A stretch of 64,000 bases of DNA, taken from the NCBI GenBank assembly GCA_037042185.1, contig JAXQJY010000027.1:2356001-2420000 (forward strand), written 5' to 3'. Below, one piece after another: positions 44,159 through 55,259 of this stretch. The translations under genes and the position numbers were made by a program. The first letter of the stretch is position 1, and every line of letters begins with the position of its first letter. Origin of the DNA: Sordariomycetes sp. S80-01Y. Lineage: Eukaryota > Ascomycota > Sordariomycetes. A model generated the notes under the pieces. The model was not told where the DNA came from. It did not search any database and worked only from the letters and a program-made list of their open reading frames with translations.

Positions 44159-46150
44159 ATGGTGACACATGAATATCGTAGGCGCGGCGAGAACTGCAGC
44201 CATTTGAAACTCGCCGTCAACTGCCTTGAGGAGCTTCTTCTAACAGCCAAATATCGGTTCTCCGATCGCGAGCTCGAAACAATCCTTCGCCGTGGGTTTG
44301 AGGTCGAGTCCTCGCGGGATCGAATTCTGAAGCTGAGTGATGCCTGCCCACAGAGGACGAGGTTCACCTTCTGCCTCACATCCTTTTACGCTCTCTTCTG
44401 CCAGACTTTCGCGTCTTTGAGTAAGTCGGATCATTTGATTTGCCTTAACGAGCTCCATTCATAAGCTCAGTAGCTTACGACTCTAGCGGAAATCAAGATC
44501 AAGTTCAAATTTCGAATATGCGCCCACAACCTTCCAGGCTGCGGCGCGAAGCGAATCGACCTCAACGATTTCATGATGAAGATTCAACGTGATGAAATTC
44601 CTGGGGCCTTAAGGAAGCACGAATTTTACGAGGTGCAAGATGAACGCTCAATGGGCAACCGTCTACTCCAGCTTTGCCGCGTGGAGGCCGGATGCGAGAA
44701 GAAAGGCAACCCGATTTGGTCGCTGTTCGAACACCATGGCTTTCCTAATCGCAGCTCCGGTATTCCTGAGTGTCGTCTTACCGAAGGCCGGGCCATCATC
44801 AAGCGAGAACTAGATGCCACAACCCGAGACGACAATCCCACGAAGCACCGCAAGCGCAGAAAGGTTGACGAGGACAAGATGCCAGAACCTTTAGCTTCAG
44901 TATCCGACTTGCGAGATGAGCTTGACAGAATGACGAACCCAATCGATGGCTGGATCACCAAAGCCCAGATGTTGCAGTCTCAGTTGGAGAGGAAAAAGGC
45001 AGCCCTGGACAAGCAAAGCGCTGAAATAGCCGAAGCCGACAACAGAAGAGTTGAAGAACATCCGACTGCTACTCTCGAGGTCATGCAATCTCACGTAGTC
45101 CTGCTCGAAGGCAAACTCGATCACGCAGCTCAGAAGACCAAGGATATGGATGCGCGTAGCACAGAGCTCGAGCGCCAGAACGACACGCTGAAAGGCGTTC
45201 TTGCCAGTTGCGAGCGGCTGACCCTTGAGCGTGACGAGGCCAGAAAAAGAATGACAGAGCTTGAGAGACAAAAGAAAGGGCTTCAGAAGGAATGGATCAA
45301 TCACCAGGTGGACCTGACGCTCCAGCTCGATAACTCCAAAATGAAAAGAGGTGAACTCCAGCGCCACAACAACGAACTCAGGGCAAGTGTTTCAAATCAG
45401 TGGCAGCTCAATCTCCAGCTTGCCGAGGAGAACAACAACAAGATCACCGCCCATAAGAAGGAAGTCGCCAAACTTCAAGCATCCCTAAGAGCGAAGGATG
45501 AAGCAAGGGCCTTGGGCGATAAGTTGCTGTTCGACGCAGAATCTGAGCAGGAGTCTCTGAGAGGTACGTTACAATCCCTCGAGGCACAACTGCACACCGA
45601 GAAGCAGATTGTTCCCCAAGCAAGCAAGAACGAAGACAATCCCCAAGTCAAGAGTCTCAAGGCAACATCGAAGTCCTTAAACGCTCGTCTTCTTAAGGGG
45701 AAGCGGAAGACAAGAAATGGCATTGCTACGCCGAACGTCAACGGAGGAGGGAGAAAGAGAGCCAAAGCTCGAAACAGGCAGATCAGCGAAATTTTCCACC
45801 ACCTGAACATGCAGCTCAAAGCAGCGGATAAGCTCAAGCCTCCAGATCAAGCACTCAAAGATCAAATTGCAGAGATCAAGGCTATGTTGAAGTATCAAAA
45901 AGATGCCCACCGTAACCAAGTCAACAAGATGGCCAAGGAAGCTGAGCTGGATCGCAACCGAGAGGCTCGGGGCGAGGTATACCAGAAGGACGAAAGTATC
46001 AGGCAGAAGCAGAAGTGTGCAAAGGAGCAATTGGAGAGCAACTTGCAATTGCTCACCCAGAGCTCAGAACAATACGGTATTTCAAAGGAAACCGAGCGTC
46101 GTCTGAGACGAGTGAACAAGTTGCTCACAAAGTGGGATGGTTCGTGCTGA
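44159..46150 (+). CDS. large coiled-coil protein, probably nuclear
   Basis: Two exons, 44159-44420 and 44487-46150, with an intron of 66 bp (GTAAGT to GACTCTAG); 641 aa. The first ~210 residues look globular and cysteine-containing: LAVNCLEELLLTAKYRFSD, FRICAHNLPGCGAKRIDLN and LLQLCRVEAGCEKKG. A basic cluster KHRKRRKVDED follows. About 240-640 is almost continuous coiled coil, with heptad-like DRMTNPIDGWITKAQMLQSQ, KKGLQKEWINHQVDLTLQL and ELQRHNNELRASV. A second basic cluster GGGRKRAKARNRQ interrupts it. Two NLS-like clusters suggest a nuclear or chromosome-associated scaffold. I do not recognise the family, and coiled coils give unreliable similarity. Confidence 0.75.
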
Positions 46151-46441
46151 GTTCGGTTGACTTGATTGTGAGGGAACATCCGTAACGGAAAAGCATCAGG
46201 CACGTTTGTCAGAGTATAAAAGCTATGATATCTCTACGAACACAAGGCGATAGTAGAAGATAGCTGTCCCCCTGTGGGGCTTCCGCTGCTGTCCTTGTCG
46301 CTTGGCTTAGAGTCGGCATTTGGGCAGTTTTGCAGGATAAATTTCCGCTCTTATTCCAACTTTCTACTGGCTGCTTAGATCAAGTGTCTCTAAGCCTCTC
46401 ACAAGTCTGACCAATACCTGATATAGTATAAAGCACCACCC

Positions 46442-48097
46442 CTACGCAATCCACATCCAAATCCTCTCCAAGAAGTTCCTCGGCGTCGGCACCACCCAAT
46501 GCGGCTCCAGCCTGTCAATCTCAGCTTTCCCGCTCCAAAGATCCATATCCTGCACCTTGACCAACTTCGTCTTCTTGACAAACTTGTATCCAAAGAACAA
46601 CGCCAGAACTATCGGGATATCGATGTACGGCGGGATGAATGTCTTGGCGCTGAAGCGTCCAGGGAAAAAGGCGTCGAAGCCGTTGAAGAAGGCAATGGTG
46701 AGGCAGAAGCAGATGGCGAAGTACGCCAGGAATGGCTGCATCGGCGCCTTGTAGGGCAAAGTGTTCCGGTCGATGCCGTTGAACTTGAGGGCGCGGTAGA
46801 ACTGCAGGTAAGTGTAGGAGACACTGGCCCAGACGATAAGAGTCGACACGGCACTGAGATTGCTGATCCAGAAGAAGACCTCAGCAGAGCGGTTGTTCAC
46901 GTTGAGGTAACTGAGGCAGCCCAGGGCGGTGGTCATGCCAACGCAGCCGTAGGGCACGCCGAACTTTTCGTACTTGAGGATCTTGGGCGCCTTGCCGTCG
47001 AGTGCGGCCGAGTAGAGCACGCGGGTCGAGGCATAGAAGAAGGCATTGCCTGCGGACCAAGCTGAAGACAAGACAATGCCGTTGATAAGACCTGGCAGAG
47101 TCTTGATGCCAGCATTTTCGATGGCAATGACGAAAGGACTCTGGTTGGCGCCAGGCTGGTCGCTGCTGATGGCGTTGATCAATCCCTTGTCGGAGGACGA
47201 GACACAGAGACCGAGGAGGAAGATTGAAAGGACGTAGAAGATGGCAATTCGCCAGAACACACGACGGACAGCCTTGGGGATGTTGCGGCGCGGGTTCTCC
47301 GTCTCACCAGAGGCAACCACAACCATCTCAGAGCCGCCGTAAGAAAACGTCGCCTGAATGAAGACCTTCCAGAAACCGAGGAAACGACCGAGAGCACCTG
47401 GTCGAAGATACTCCTTCATGGGCCCAGGCGTGTGCCAGTACTGGAAGCCAATGGCCTCGCCACTGGGGCTGCCGCCGCAGGTGATGCACAGCATGAGGAT
47501 GATGAGGCCGATGATGGTCGTGAGCTTGATGGCACCAAAGAAGAATTCCGCTTCACCGTAAATGTTGACCGGGAACAAATTGATGATGACCATGGCAGCG
47601 AAGAAGATGGTGATCAGGGCACCTTTGGGGACCGAGTTCTCCCAGTAGTCGACAATAACACAGCAGACGCTGACTTCGATGGGCACACCGATGGCGAATT
47701 GATACCAGTAGTTCCAGCCGAGAGTGAATCCGAGAGCCTCGTCAACGTATCGAGTCGCGAAGATGGGCACGCAGCCGGGAATAGGCAGCCAGGCCGCCAT
47801 CTCACCCAGGCTGTTGATGACGCAGAAGAGGTTGAAGCCAGTGACGGCGTACGAGATGAAGGCAGACAGCGGGCCGGCGACAGATAGAACCTGCCCGCTG
47901 CCCACAAACAGGCCAGTGCCTATAGCACCGGACAAAGCGAGGAACTGTACATGTCTTGACTTGAGCTTTCGGTCCAAGGTGCCCAAATGTTTGTTCTCTT
48001 CGTGCAGCTTTGCTTCGTTGTCCGTGTTGGTAGCGGTAGGATGGGGAGCGGCCCCGATAGCATCAGGGCCTTGGGCCTCGACGTCCTTCTCGCCCAT
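46442..48097 (-). CDS. amino-acid permease, YAT/APC family
   Basis: Single coding exon, 551 aa, starting MGEKDVEAQGPDA at 48097. The frame is open further upstream but only through a GTG, and a likely 5'-UTR intron lies there. A cytosolic N-terminus precedes LKSRHVQFLALSGAIGTGLF, the APC-family TM1 signature with the GTGLF bend. Twelve TM segments can be traced. Other motifs: FSYGGSEMVVVASGETENPRR (TM6 and loop, typical of YAT permeases) and NPRRNIPKAVRRVFWRI. It probably imports amino acids with protons at the plasma membrane. Substrate range is not predictable. The C-terminus ends FLERIWMWIA, near the canonical W-rich tail. Confidence 0.93.
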   Translation of the reverse strand: MGEKDVEAQGPDAIGAAPHPTATNTDNEAKLHEENKHLGTLDRKLKSRHVQFLALSGAIGTGLFVGSGQVLSVAGPLSAFISYAVTGFNLFCVINSLGEMAAWLPIPGCVPIFATRYVDEALGFTLGWNYWYQFAIGVPIEVSVCCVIVDYWENSVPKGALITIFFAAMVIINLFPVNIYGEAEFFFGAIKLTTIIGLIILMLCITCGGSPSGEAIGFQYWHTPGPMKEYLRPGALGRFLGFWKVFIQATFSYGGSEMVVVASGETENPRRNIPKAVRRVFWRIAIFYVLSIFLLGLCVSSSDKGLINAISSDQPGANQSPFVIAIENAGIKTLPGLINGIVLSSAWSAGNAFFYASTRVLYSAALDGKAPKILKYEKFGVPYGCVGMTTALGCLSYLNVNNRSAEVFFWISNLSAVSTLIVWASVSYTYLQFYRALKFNGIDRNTLPYKAPMQPFLAYFAICFCLTIAFFNGFDAFFPGRFSAKTFIPPYIDIPIVLALFFGYKFVKKTKLVKVQDMDLWSGKAEIDRLEPHWVVPTPRNFLERIWMWIA

Positions 48098-48109
48098 GAT
48101 GTTCAGCTT

Positions 48110-48179
48110 CTTGAAGATTCTGGTGTCGCGGAAGGAAGCGAAGGGGGGGGACGAGGAGTAGAAGTGCAAGCTCACTTAC
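48110..48179 (-). other. probable 5'-UTR intron of the permease gene
   Basis: Reading on the minus strand, a strong donor GTAAGTGAGC starts at 48179. It is followed by a pyrimidine-rich stretch and an AG before AAGCTGAACATCATGG. The exact acceptor is uncertain: CTTCAAG or the earlier ACACCAG. Confidence 0.45.
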
Positions 48180-48933
48180 ACACAAGGGATTTTGTTTGCC
48201 TCCCAGCTTTTGCGACTTCCGAAGCCGCCTCCATCACCGCTTCGACAGCCGCAACCCCCCTTGTCTTGTCAAAAGCTCCCCCTCCTCCTCTCTATCGGCT
48301 AGCTCATGGGGGTTCGGCCAATTCCCCCGCATTCTGTTGGTCACATCCAGTCGGCGACCTGCCCGTTTCGACCCAGTCAGGTGCCGATCTGCGTGTCAAT
48401 GTAACGTGGAGTTCTGAGGGCACCGTGTAAGTGGGCGGGGCGGACGCATTTTGGCCATCCTCCTTGATAATGATGTGCGGCCCCTCGCCTGGAGTCTGGT
48501 GCGGTGCGACGGTAGGGCTTGATAAGCTCGGTGTTTGGCGCAGCTTCTGCGCGCTTATTCTTATGTCTATTTTGTCGGTTTGGAGGGTCTGGTGAAGACT
48601 GGGCGTCGGTCGATGCGCGGTGTAAGAAAGCTTGAGGCGAGCTCGGGAGTCGGGACGGCATCCGTAATCTCCCAAGCTCAACCCACTGCGTCATCTTCAG
48701 CCTCTCGAATTGGCCTATCTCGGTGCAGGGATTGAGGGGGCAGAAGCTGCTATCTGTACAACCCCAGTATCACAACTTGAACCTCCGGTCTCGCTGAGGG
48801 AAATGTGACGTGTAAGAGGCCGGTATCCCGCACCCCAACCGCCAATATTGACCAGAGCTGTAGGCACATCAAGGGCCAGCTTTGCAGACTTCGTTCTCGT
48901 CTGGATCCATGAAAGGCTCTGTTAATTGCGAAC
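48180..48933. promoter_or_regulatory. permease promoter region
   Basis: About 750 bp lie between the permease leader and the 3' end of the bZIP gene, both on the minus strand. Short frames on both strands here have no domain. No specific site was recognised. Confidence 0.4.
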
Positions 48934-49971
48934 TCATTGGTAGATTTCCGCCTCATTACATGGCACAGCTTGGCTCAACTGATCCTTCTCCCCAACGACA
49001 AGCATGCTCCACTTCCGCAGGAACCAGGGCTGGGCGACCCAGCTGCTTTTCTCCCACGGTTGACAGCTCCTCATTCTGCCGTCTTTGTCGATGCGCCTCT
49101 TCAGCATCACAAGTCCGCCCCTCTGGTAGATGTCCAGCTTGAGCTCCCAGATGTTGAAAATCTGCGGCATCGAGGCTGACAGCACGATGGCTTGGTCTCG
49201 CAGATGAGGCAGCGGGATGAGATCAAGACTCGGATGATGTGGGATGAGTATTTGAGTCAACGTCGGCAGGAGATTTGGTGGCGGCTTTCTCGACAAGCTT
49301 GACATGGCCTGTGAGAACAAGGCGGCCGGATCGTCACCTGGTGACGATGGGCGGTAGAAGGGTGAGAGCCCTTCCGGTCCGCACATGGCGAGGTCGCCTG
49401 GGTCGACGCCGAGCGCTAGAGCGTTATGTAGACAGGCGCCAAAGACGGTTGTGGGGAGAAATTCGAGCGTGTTGGCCGCGGGATCAGGCATCGAAGCTTT
49501 CATGGCAGCCGTCAGCACTGAATGAGGGATGAGTTGGATGTCTGGTAAGTGATCGTCGTCGGCAATCACAGACGGCGACGAGCTGTCGCCGCTGTGTGTG
49601 GTTCCCCCATATGAAAAGGTCTGGCCTGAGTCCGATGAACTTAATGATAGCCTTCGTGTTTCACCACGCGCACGAGGCCGTAGTTCCCGCTGTGCTGGTG
49701 GTTTCTTTGTGAATTCTTGCAGTTGCTGTCTGCGCTCCCTCTGCCGTTGTCCTGCGACTAGTCAGTCTACGTCTAGAACCATCAAGGCAGTCTTACGAAA
49801 CAGCCTCTGGGCAGCTCTGTTCTGCTCTTTTCGAGCCTCCGTTAGTATCCGTTTCTTCTTCGTATCCTTGTTGCGGGCAGCATCCAAACCCGATTCATCC
49901 GGTCGATTTCGAAGTGGGGCCCTGCCCGTGTCCGGGACCTCCCCGTAGAAGATAGGCAGCATGGCGGACAT
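48934..49971 (-). CDS. bZIP transcription factor with DUF3425 domain
   Basis: Two exons, 49797-49971 and 48934-49751, with an intron of 45 bp (GTAAGA to GTCGCAG) inside the basic region; 330 aa. The spliced basic region reads RKEQNRAAQRLFRQRQRERR, with the N-x2-A-A-x2-x-x-R pattern of fungal AP-1-like bZIPs. The leucine zipper is short or absent (QQLQEF, then Pro-rich). The C-terminal half matches DUF3425: PTTVFGACLHNALALGVDP, SLDLIPLPHLRDQAIVLSA and a WELKLDIYQRGGLVMLKRR-type segment followed by QPWEKSSWVAQPWFLRKW. Such proteins are common in filamentous fungi and often control stress or secondary metabolism. It is divergent from the NmrA-like gene, 475 bp apart. Confidence 0.87.
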
Positions 49972-50446
49972 AGTGTCGGTTGAAAGGGGTTTGAAAGTGC
50001 TGGTCAACCTGCAGACTGGACGCCGGTGAGCTCTTGTAGAAGGTAAGCCAGATGTCGCCGCCAGTAAGCCAAGTGCCAAACAGGGTTTTACGCAGCGCCT
50101 GCGCGCTAACTCCGCTGCGCCGCTCTATCGCCGTACGGTGGCTTATCACCCCCAGTGGCTTACGCCGAGTTGGCCAATGGCGTGTTAAGCTGCCCAGGGC
50201 TTACTCCATGAGGTTCGAGCTGCCATGGGTTTGAGGCTGTCGTGACTCCTGCCCTTGTGAGAATTGAGAAGTATAGAATGGAAGAGACGACCTTTGAAGA
50301 AAAGTATAAATGGTCTACCAGCCATTGTCGACAGCTCAAGAAGGAGTACTTCACCGCACCCGGCACCCCCCGCATCATTGAGCAATCCCAAGATCAGCTT
50401 CAACTTTCCACTACCCCTTATATCCCCATCCTCCCTCGGAAAAGAA
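49972..50446. promoter_or_regulatory. divergent promoter region, bZIP / NmrA-like
   Basis: This 475-bp stretch lies between two divergent ATGs. The part near 50230-50446 may be the NmrA-like leader; an open frame there runs into the gene from 50264 but its sequence is not NmrA-like. Confidence 0.45.
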
Positions 50447-51433
50447 ATGTCCAAGACAATCGCAGTAGTGGGAGCCACCGGCAACCAAGGCCAGTCGGTC
50501 ATCCGGGCCTTTCTCCCCCACAAGGACTGGCACATTCGCGCTCTCACCCGAAACCCTTCGTCCAATGCCGCCAAAGAGCTCGCCTCTAAGGGCTGCGAAG
50601 TTGTTGCCGCCGACCTAAACGACCAGACCTCGCTCGAGAAAGCCTTTGAAGGCAGTCAGGCCATATTTGTCAACACCGATTTCTGGCAGCCCTACGCGGC
50701 TGCCCTCAAAACTGGCAAGGACAGGCACGAGGCTTATCAGATTGGTATGGCCGAGGAAGTCAAGCATGCCAAGAACGCAACCCTCGCAGCGATCAAGGTC
50801 GACAGCCTTGAGAAGTTCATTTACTCAGCCTTGGGTCCAATGAAGAAGGCTTCCAAAGGCAAGTTCCCTTACTGCGGGCACTGGGATGCCAAGGCTGCAG
50901 CGGCGGACTATATGGAGACAGTGCCCCAGTTGAAGGGCAAGTTGTCTTTCATCTACCCTGGCGCGTACCACACCAACTCTTTCCTGCTGCCGCACTGGGA
51001 TGAGGAGGCAAAGGAATATATCACGATGCTGCCAGGTCCCGTGAGCATGCACTTCCCTGTCATCGACACTGTTGAAACCTTTGGGCTGCTTACGTACTCT
51101 TTGATCGAGGAGCCCGAATCAAGCGTGAAGCTGTTTGCGCATGACTGTAACCCAAGCATCCAAGATGCTCTCGATGCATGGGAGAAAATCACGGGTAAGG
51201 AAGCGAGGTTCGTCTATAAACCCATGGAGGAAATGCACGAGATCACTGGTTTGCCGTACGAGGTGCTCAATGGCCCTGCTTTTCTAGCTGAGTACCATTT
51301 CATGGACGGTGTGAAGGGCAAGGTTATCAATCCAGAGGACTTGAAGCTGAGGGTTCCGACCAAGTCTATTGAGCAGATTTTGAGAGACAGGGGGATGGAT
51401 GATATCTTGGGAGACAAGCACCCCGAGTTGTAG
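50447..51433 (+). CDS. NmrA-like NAD(P)-binding protein
   Basis: Single exon, 328 aa. I chose MSKTIAVVGATGNQG at 50447 as start because the Rossmann motif GATGNQGQSV follows at once, as in the family. Other motifs: VRAFLPHKDWHIRALTRN-type strand-helix, AADLNDQTSLEKAFEG, AIFVNTDFW, and KFIYSALG near residue 125. The atypical short-chain dehydrogenase fold lacks the YxxxK catalytic pair, as in the NmrA and HSCARG group. Members sense NADP(H) redox state or act as quinone reductase-like enzymes, and NmrA itself represses the GATA factor AreA. The stop is only 39 bp from the stop of the convergent GH115 gene. Confidence in the family is high, in the role low. Confidence 0.9.
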   Translation: MSKTIAVVGATGNQGQSVIRAFLPHKDWHIRALTRNPSSNAAKELASKGCEVVAADLNDQTSLEKAFEGSQAIFVNTDFWQPYAAALKTGKDRHEAYQIGMAEEVKHAKNATLAAIKVDSLEKFIYSALGPMKKASKGKFPYCGHWDAKAAAADYMETVPQLKGKLSFIYPGAYHTNSFLLPHWDEEAKEYITMLPGPVSMHFPVIDTVETFGLLTYSLIEEPESSVKLFAHDCNPSIQDALDAWEKITGKEARFVYKPMEEMHEITGLPYEVLNGPAFLAEYHFMDGVKGKVINPEDLKLRVPTKSIEQILRDRGMDDILGDKHPEL

Positions 51434-51472
51434 AGCGCATAAGTATCACTATAAATTCAGTATCGCTATCGT

Positions 51473-54400
51473 TCAAAGACTTCCACTGAAGCTTGTGTTT
51501 CCCCTTCCCATTTCATCTTTGCCCGCCCAAAAGCTCTCCGGTGGTCCCAGGTAGGAATCACGCACGCCGCCGAGGTCAATTACAATTTTCTGGATGATAA
51601 TACTCGGCATCAGACACCAGACCCTTAGAGTGTATGCACCCACGTCATTGACTTGGAAGCTGCTCGTGGTATTGTCCGTGTTGCGTCCCCACACCGCATC
51701 TGCAACCGCAGAATCCCACCCAAGGGGCATGCTGTCGACCTCAGGCGGACCAACGGGACGAACAAGCTCGGGATCTGATGGAGCGTCGTCTCCAGCTGGG
51801 TCGAGGGAGATTGCATACTCTAGTGGGTCTGACTGACCCAGGTAGTTATGGTGCGGACTGATGTACAGCGTGACGTTGGCGAGAGTGTCGTTGGAGAAGA
51901 TGTAGAGCTCATATTCGAGATACGGCGCCTCGTCGACGCTCAGCTTCTCCAGGTTTAGTGGCCACAAGCCTACTCCACCCAAAGTCCGGCCATAATCGTT
52001 GAATGTATGGTATGTTGCGTTGGAATCCTCGGATGAAACGATGGCTTGGTGGTGCGGCGCTTCAATGGCGATATAGCCATCAGACTCGATAAACCCATCG
52101 TCGAATGAGTCTGGAGCACTGCGCATGAAAATAGGAACTTCGATGATTGGATCGTCGTAACCATAATTAGACTTGTCCCATTCTCTACATGGCGTGGTGA
52201 CATTGATGGTAGTCAACACTTCAGAAGCCACGTCATCTGGTACAGATGCCCAGTCAACTGAGACGTAAACTCTGGTATCCTCGCCTTCAGTGCCAACTAC
52301 CCCGGAGGTCGAGCTGAGGTTGAGCCATGATTCTCCCACCGCGGCAGACCATTCGCACTGCTTAGCCGTGCCAGCAGAGAAGACATCAAACCACCGAGAC
52401 TGGGGCCCATAGCGATCCAAAGGCGGCAGGACAAGAGTATTGCCAGAGTTGTCGTGGAACTTATCGTCGCCAGGGATGCTAGCGTTCGAGGCCTCAACCC
52501 CGAGCCGAACGTTCCCAGCCAAAGAAGTCTGCTGAGTCTGGACGTAGGTCAGAGGAGGAAGCGTGTTGCGCATTGGCTGCTGCCAGTACCCATCGTGGCC
52601 AAGGTGAGTCTGATCAAGCATGTGTGCCCACTTGCCATCGGCCATTTCATCCCATCGCATTGTTAGATTCGCATCTGCGTTGAGCAAGTTTCTTGCCCTG
52701 TCAGCCATTTCATTGGCCGTGTTGCGCTTCTGGAGAGCGTAGAGACTGTTCTTTGCTGTTGTCACGTAGATGTCGTGCACAATTCTCCCCGCCGCGATGG
52801 GGTGAAGAACTGTCTGGAAGAAAGCTGGCTGAAGGTCCTCGGGTATCTCTTCGTAGAGAGCTTCGGCCTCATCTTCGAGCATCTGCCATTGCTTTAGCAC
52901 CGCCTCAGCCTCATTGTAGTTGATGAGCGAGTAGGTGCTTGTGTCGACTAGCTCATACTTGCGTCGAGCAGCATACATGCCGTATCTGACGAGAAGGGAG
53001 GTGATATCGTCTTCATGTCCAGAACCAAATTCGCGGACGACCCAGGACTTGACCCAGCGCTCGGTGCTATCAACGTCCCAGTGGCCTCCAGCATCATAGG
53101 CAAGATCGAGGAAGTGGCTAATGGGTACCTCCAAAGGCTTGAGGTCGCCAACGTTGACGATCCAAATGCGGTCAGCTTGCCGGGCGTACGCCATATGCAT
53201 CTGCTCCGATGTGCGGGAGAGTTGCACCGTGTTGATCCATTTGTATGAACGTGGTCCGCCGACATAGTCGAAGTGGTAGTAGATACCTGCGCCTCCGGAA
53301 CGCGATGTTTCATTTGCAAGGGGTAAGCGGCGGTTGTTGCCCCAGTTATCATCTGCCCAGAGCAAAGTGATGTCTTCTGGAACCTTGAGGCCTCTTTCTT
53401 GATAGCTCTGCACCTCCTTGTAGAGGCACCATGACTGGGGTACGGTAGAGATGTCATCTATGCCAAGGCCTTCGCTCATGATCTCTCGCTGGTTCTCAAC
53501 GAGTGTCTCGAGCATGGTTGTGATGGCATCAATGCCCAAGCCTTCGATGGCCGTATCGCCGGAACCCCTCATAGCCATTGTCCAAAGACTATTACGGGCG
53601 TACGGCTTCGCGCGCTGGACGCCATATCGGAAATACTCGTCGATCGTCTCATTGTTCTCATTATAGGCCCACTCGCCTTCGTAGAAAGTGCCGAATTCAT
53701 TCTGGGCGCGCATGAGGGGCTCAGTGTGAGAGCTACCCATAACGATCTCGTATGCGAACATGAGGGGCTGGTTGATTGGGTCGTCAACGTAGAACATGGA
53801 GGCCCATACCGTCGGCCATAGATAATTCGCTCGCAACCTCAGAAGCAGCTCCGCGACGATAGCATGGAAGTGATAGTTGAAGCCTGCCTTATCGTTCCAT
53901 GTATTGGGCCAATTGCTCGAGACCCAATTTGTCAGACCAGGCTGCTCATCATTGAGGAAGATGCCGCGGTACTTGACTGACGGTGGCCCCTGGATCTTGC
54001 CTTCGCGCAGGGCGTAGATCTCAGTGTTCTTTCTTACAGGAACATCGGCCCAGAAATACCATGGGCTGACACCAATTTGTTCGCTGATGTCGTAGATGCC
54101 ATATATAGTGCCGCGAGGCATACTGCCGGCGATGACGAGGGCTTCCGAACATCCAGGTATAGGTTCCTTAACGATTTGGCTGACAAAGGACTCCCATTTG
54201 CCTTCGATGTCCGCGACGTCGAGCTTTTCCTCTTCGATTATTTGGTCGATAACGGTCGAGTGACCAATGGTACCAACAATGATGACCGTCCTCGCTGGAT
54301 CAGGGTCTGCATAGGCGGGTCCAACAAGACTCGATGTCCCGTTGGTGGCGTACTAAGCACGTTAGTAGGAGTCCACTGACCTGAGGGTGAAATATTTACT

Positions 54401-54706
54401 TACGACTGTGTTGTTGGTAACATCGACCGGCTCGAAAACGAATCTGGCAGACTCCGCGTTGGACTCTCCATTGCTTAGTGTGAAGTTAATGCCAGTAACC
54501 CTGCCGAAATCAAGACCCAAGTCTCCGGCCGCCCGAATGACGCCCCAATAGTCATTATCCGACACGAGGATCTGTCCTGCGCCCGACTCCTCGCCGGCGA
54601 TTTGAAATTGACCCTCGGCAAGATCTTCGTCGCCAAAAGCGATGATGGGCTCTTGTCCGAGCGCGTAGGCAAAGGGCACGAAGCCCAGAAGAGTAGTAAA
54701 TCGCAT
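51473..54706 (-). CDS. secreted GH115 xylan alpha-glucuronidase
   Basis: Two exons, 54404-54706 and 51473-54352, with a phase 0 intron of 51 bp (GTAAGTAAAT to GTGCTTAG); 1060 aa. Signal peptide: MRFTTLLGFVPFAYALGQEP. Recognisable GH115 stretches: SMPRGTIYGIYDISEQIGVSPW, FLNDEQPGLTNW, LRLRANYLWPTVWASMFY, DDPINQPLMFAYEIVMGSSH, DITLLWADDNWGNNRRLP and GAGIYYHFDYVGGPRSYKW, followed by a helical region and a C-terminal beta-sandwich domain (~800-1060). It removes 4-O-methyl-glucuronic acid from internal xylose units of glucuronoxylan, outside the cell. The length fits the family. Many N-x-S/T sites occur. With the GH35 enzyme it points to growth on plant material. Confidence 0.95.
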
Positions 54707-55259
54707 TGTTGCAACTTGGGCTGGGCAACGTGGATCGGCATATCTCGCAATCAACCCAGGACAAGGGCAGGCTTTATGCCACCCAAGTTCGGTGACGATG
54801 TCGGCCATACGGGGACATCATCGTCACCGGATAAAGACCCTTGAGGCTGGCTCAACGGCGTTGGTATTAGCCGTCCGCCAAACCCATATTGATGCGCGAC
54901 GCCGTCACATCGCTTCGTGAGCTCCCCGCATGAGCCGAGCCAGGAGATCTGCCGACTGGGCCATCCTAGCTCTCCGCATGGAACATCGTAGCCCTGGCAT
55001 CGGCATGATGCATTTAGCCGATGAAGCTTCAATTCCGCCTATGGTAACTACAGTCGGGGAAAGATTGTCCCCGTCTCTTGGAATACCGCGGAAAATTAGC
55101 GTCACCACGTGATTATCTATCAGCGGCCTTCAATCAACAAATCTTGCATTGATGTCCTGTAGTGTACATGCGCCTAAACGCCGCTATTGACACCCATTCC
55201 TCGTAGATGTCCATGTAATCCTTGAAATCGCATAATCCTTAAGCTCATACAGTATCTGC
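54707..55259. promoter_or_regulatory. GH115 promoter / BuGZ 3' region
   Basis: This 553-bp stretch lies between the GH115 start and the BuGZ stop. No other gene is seen. Confidence 0.4.
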
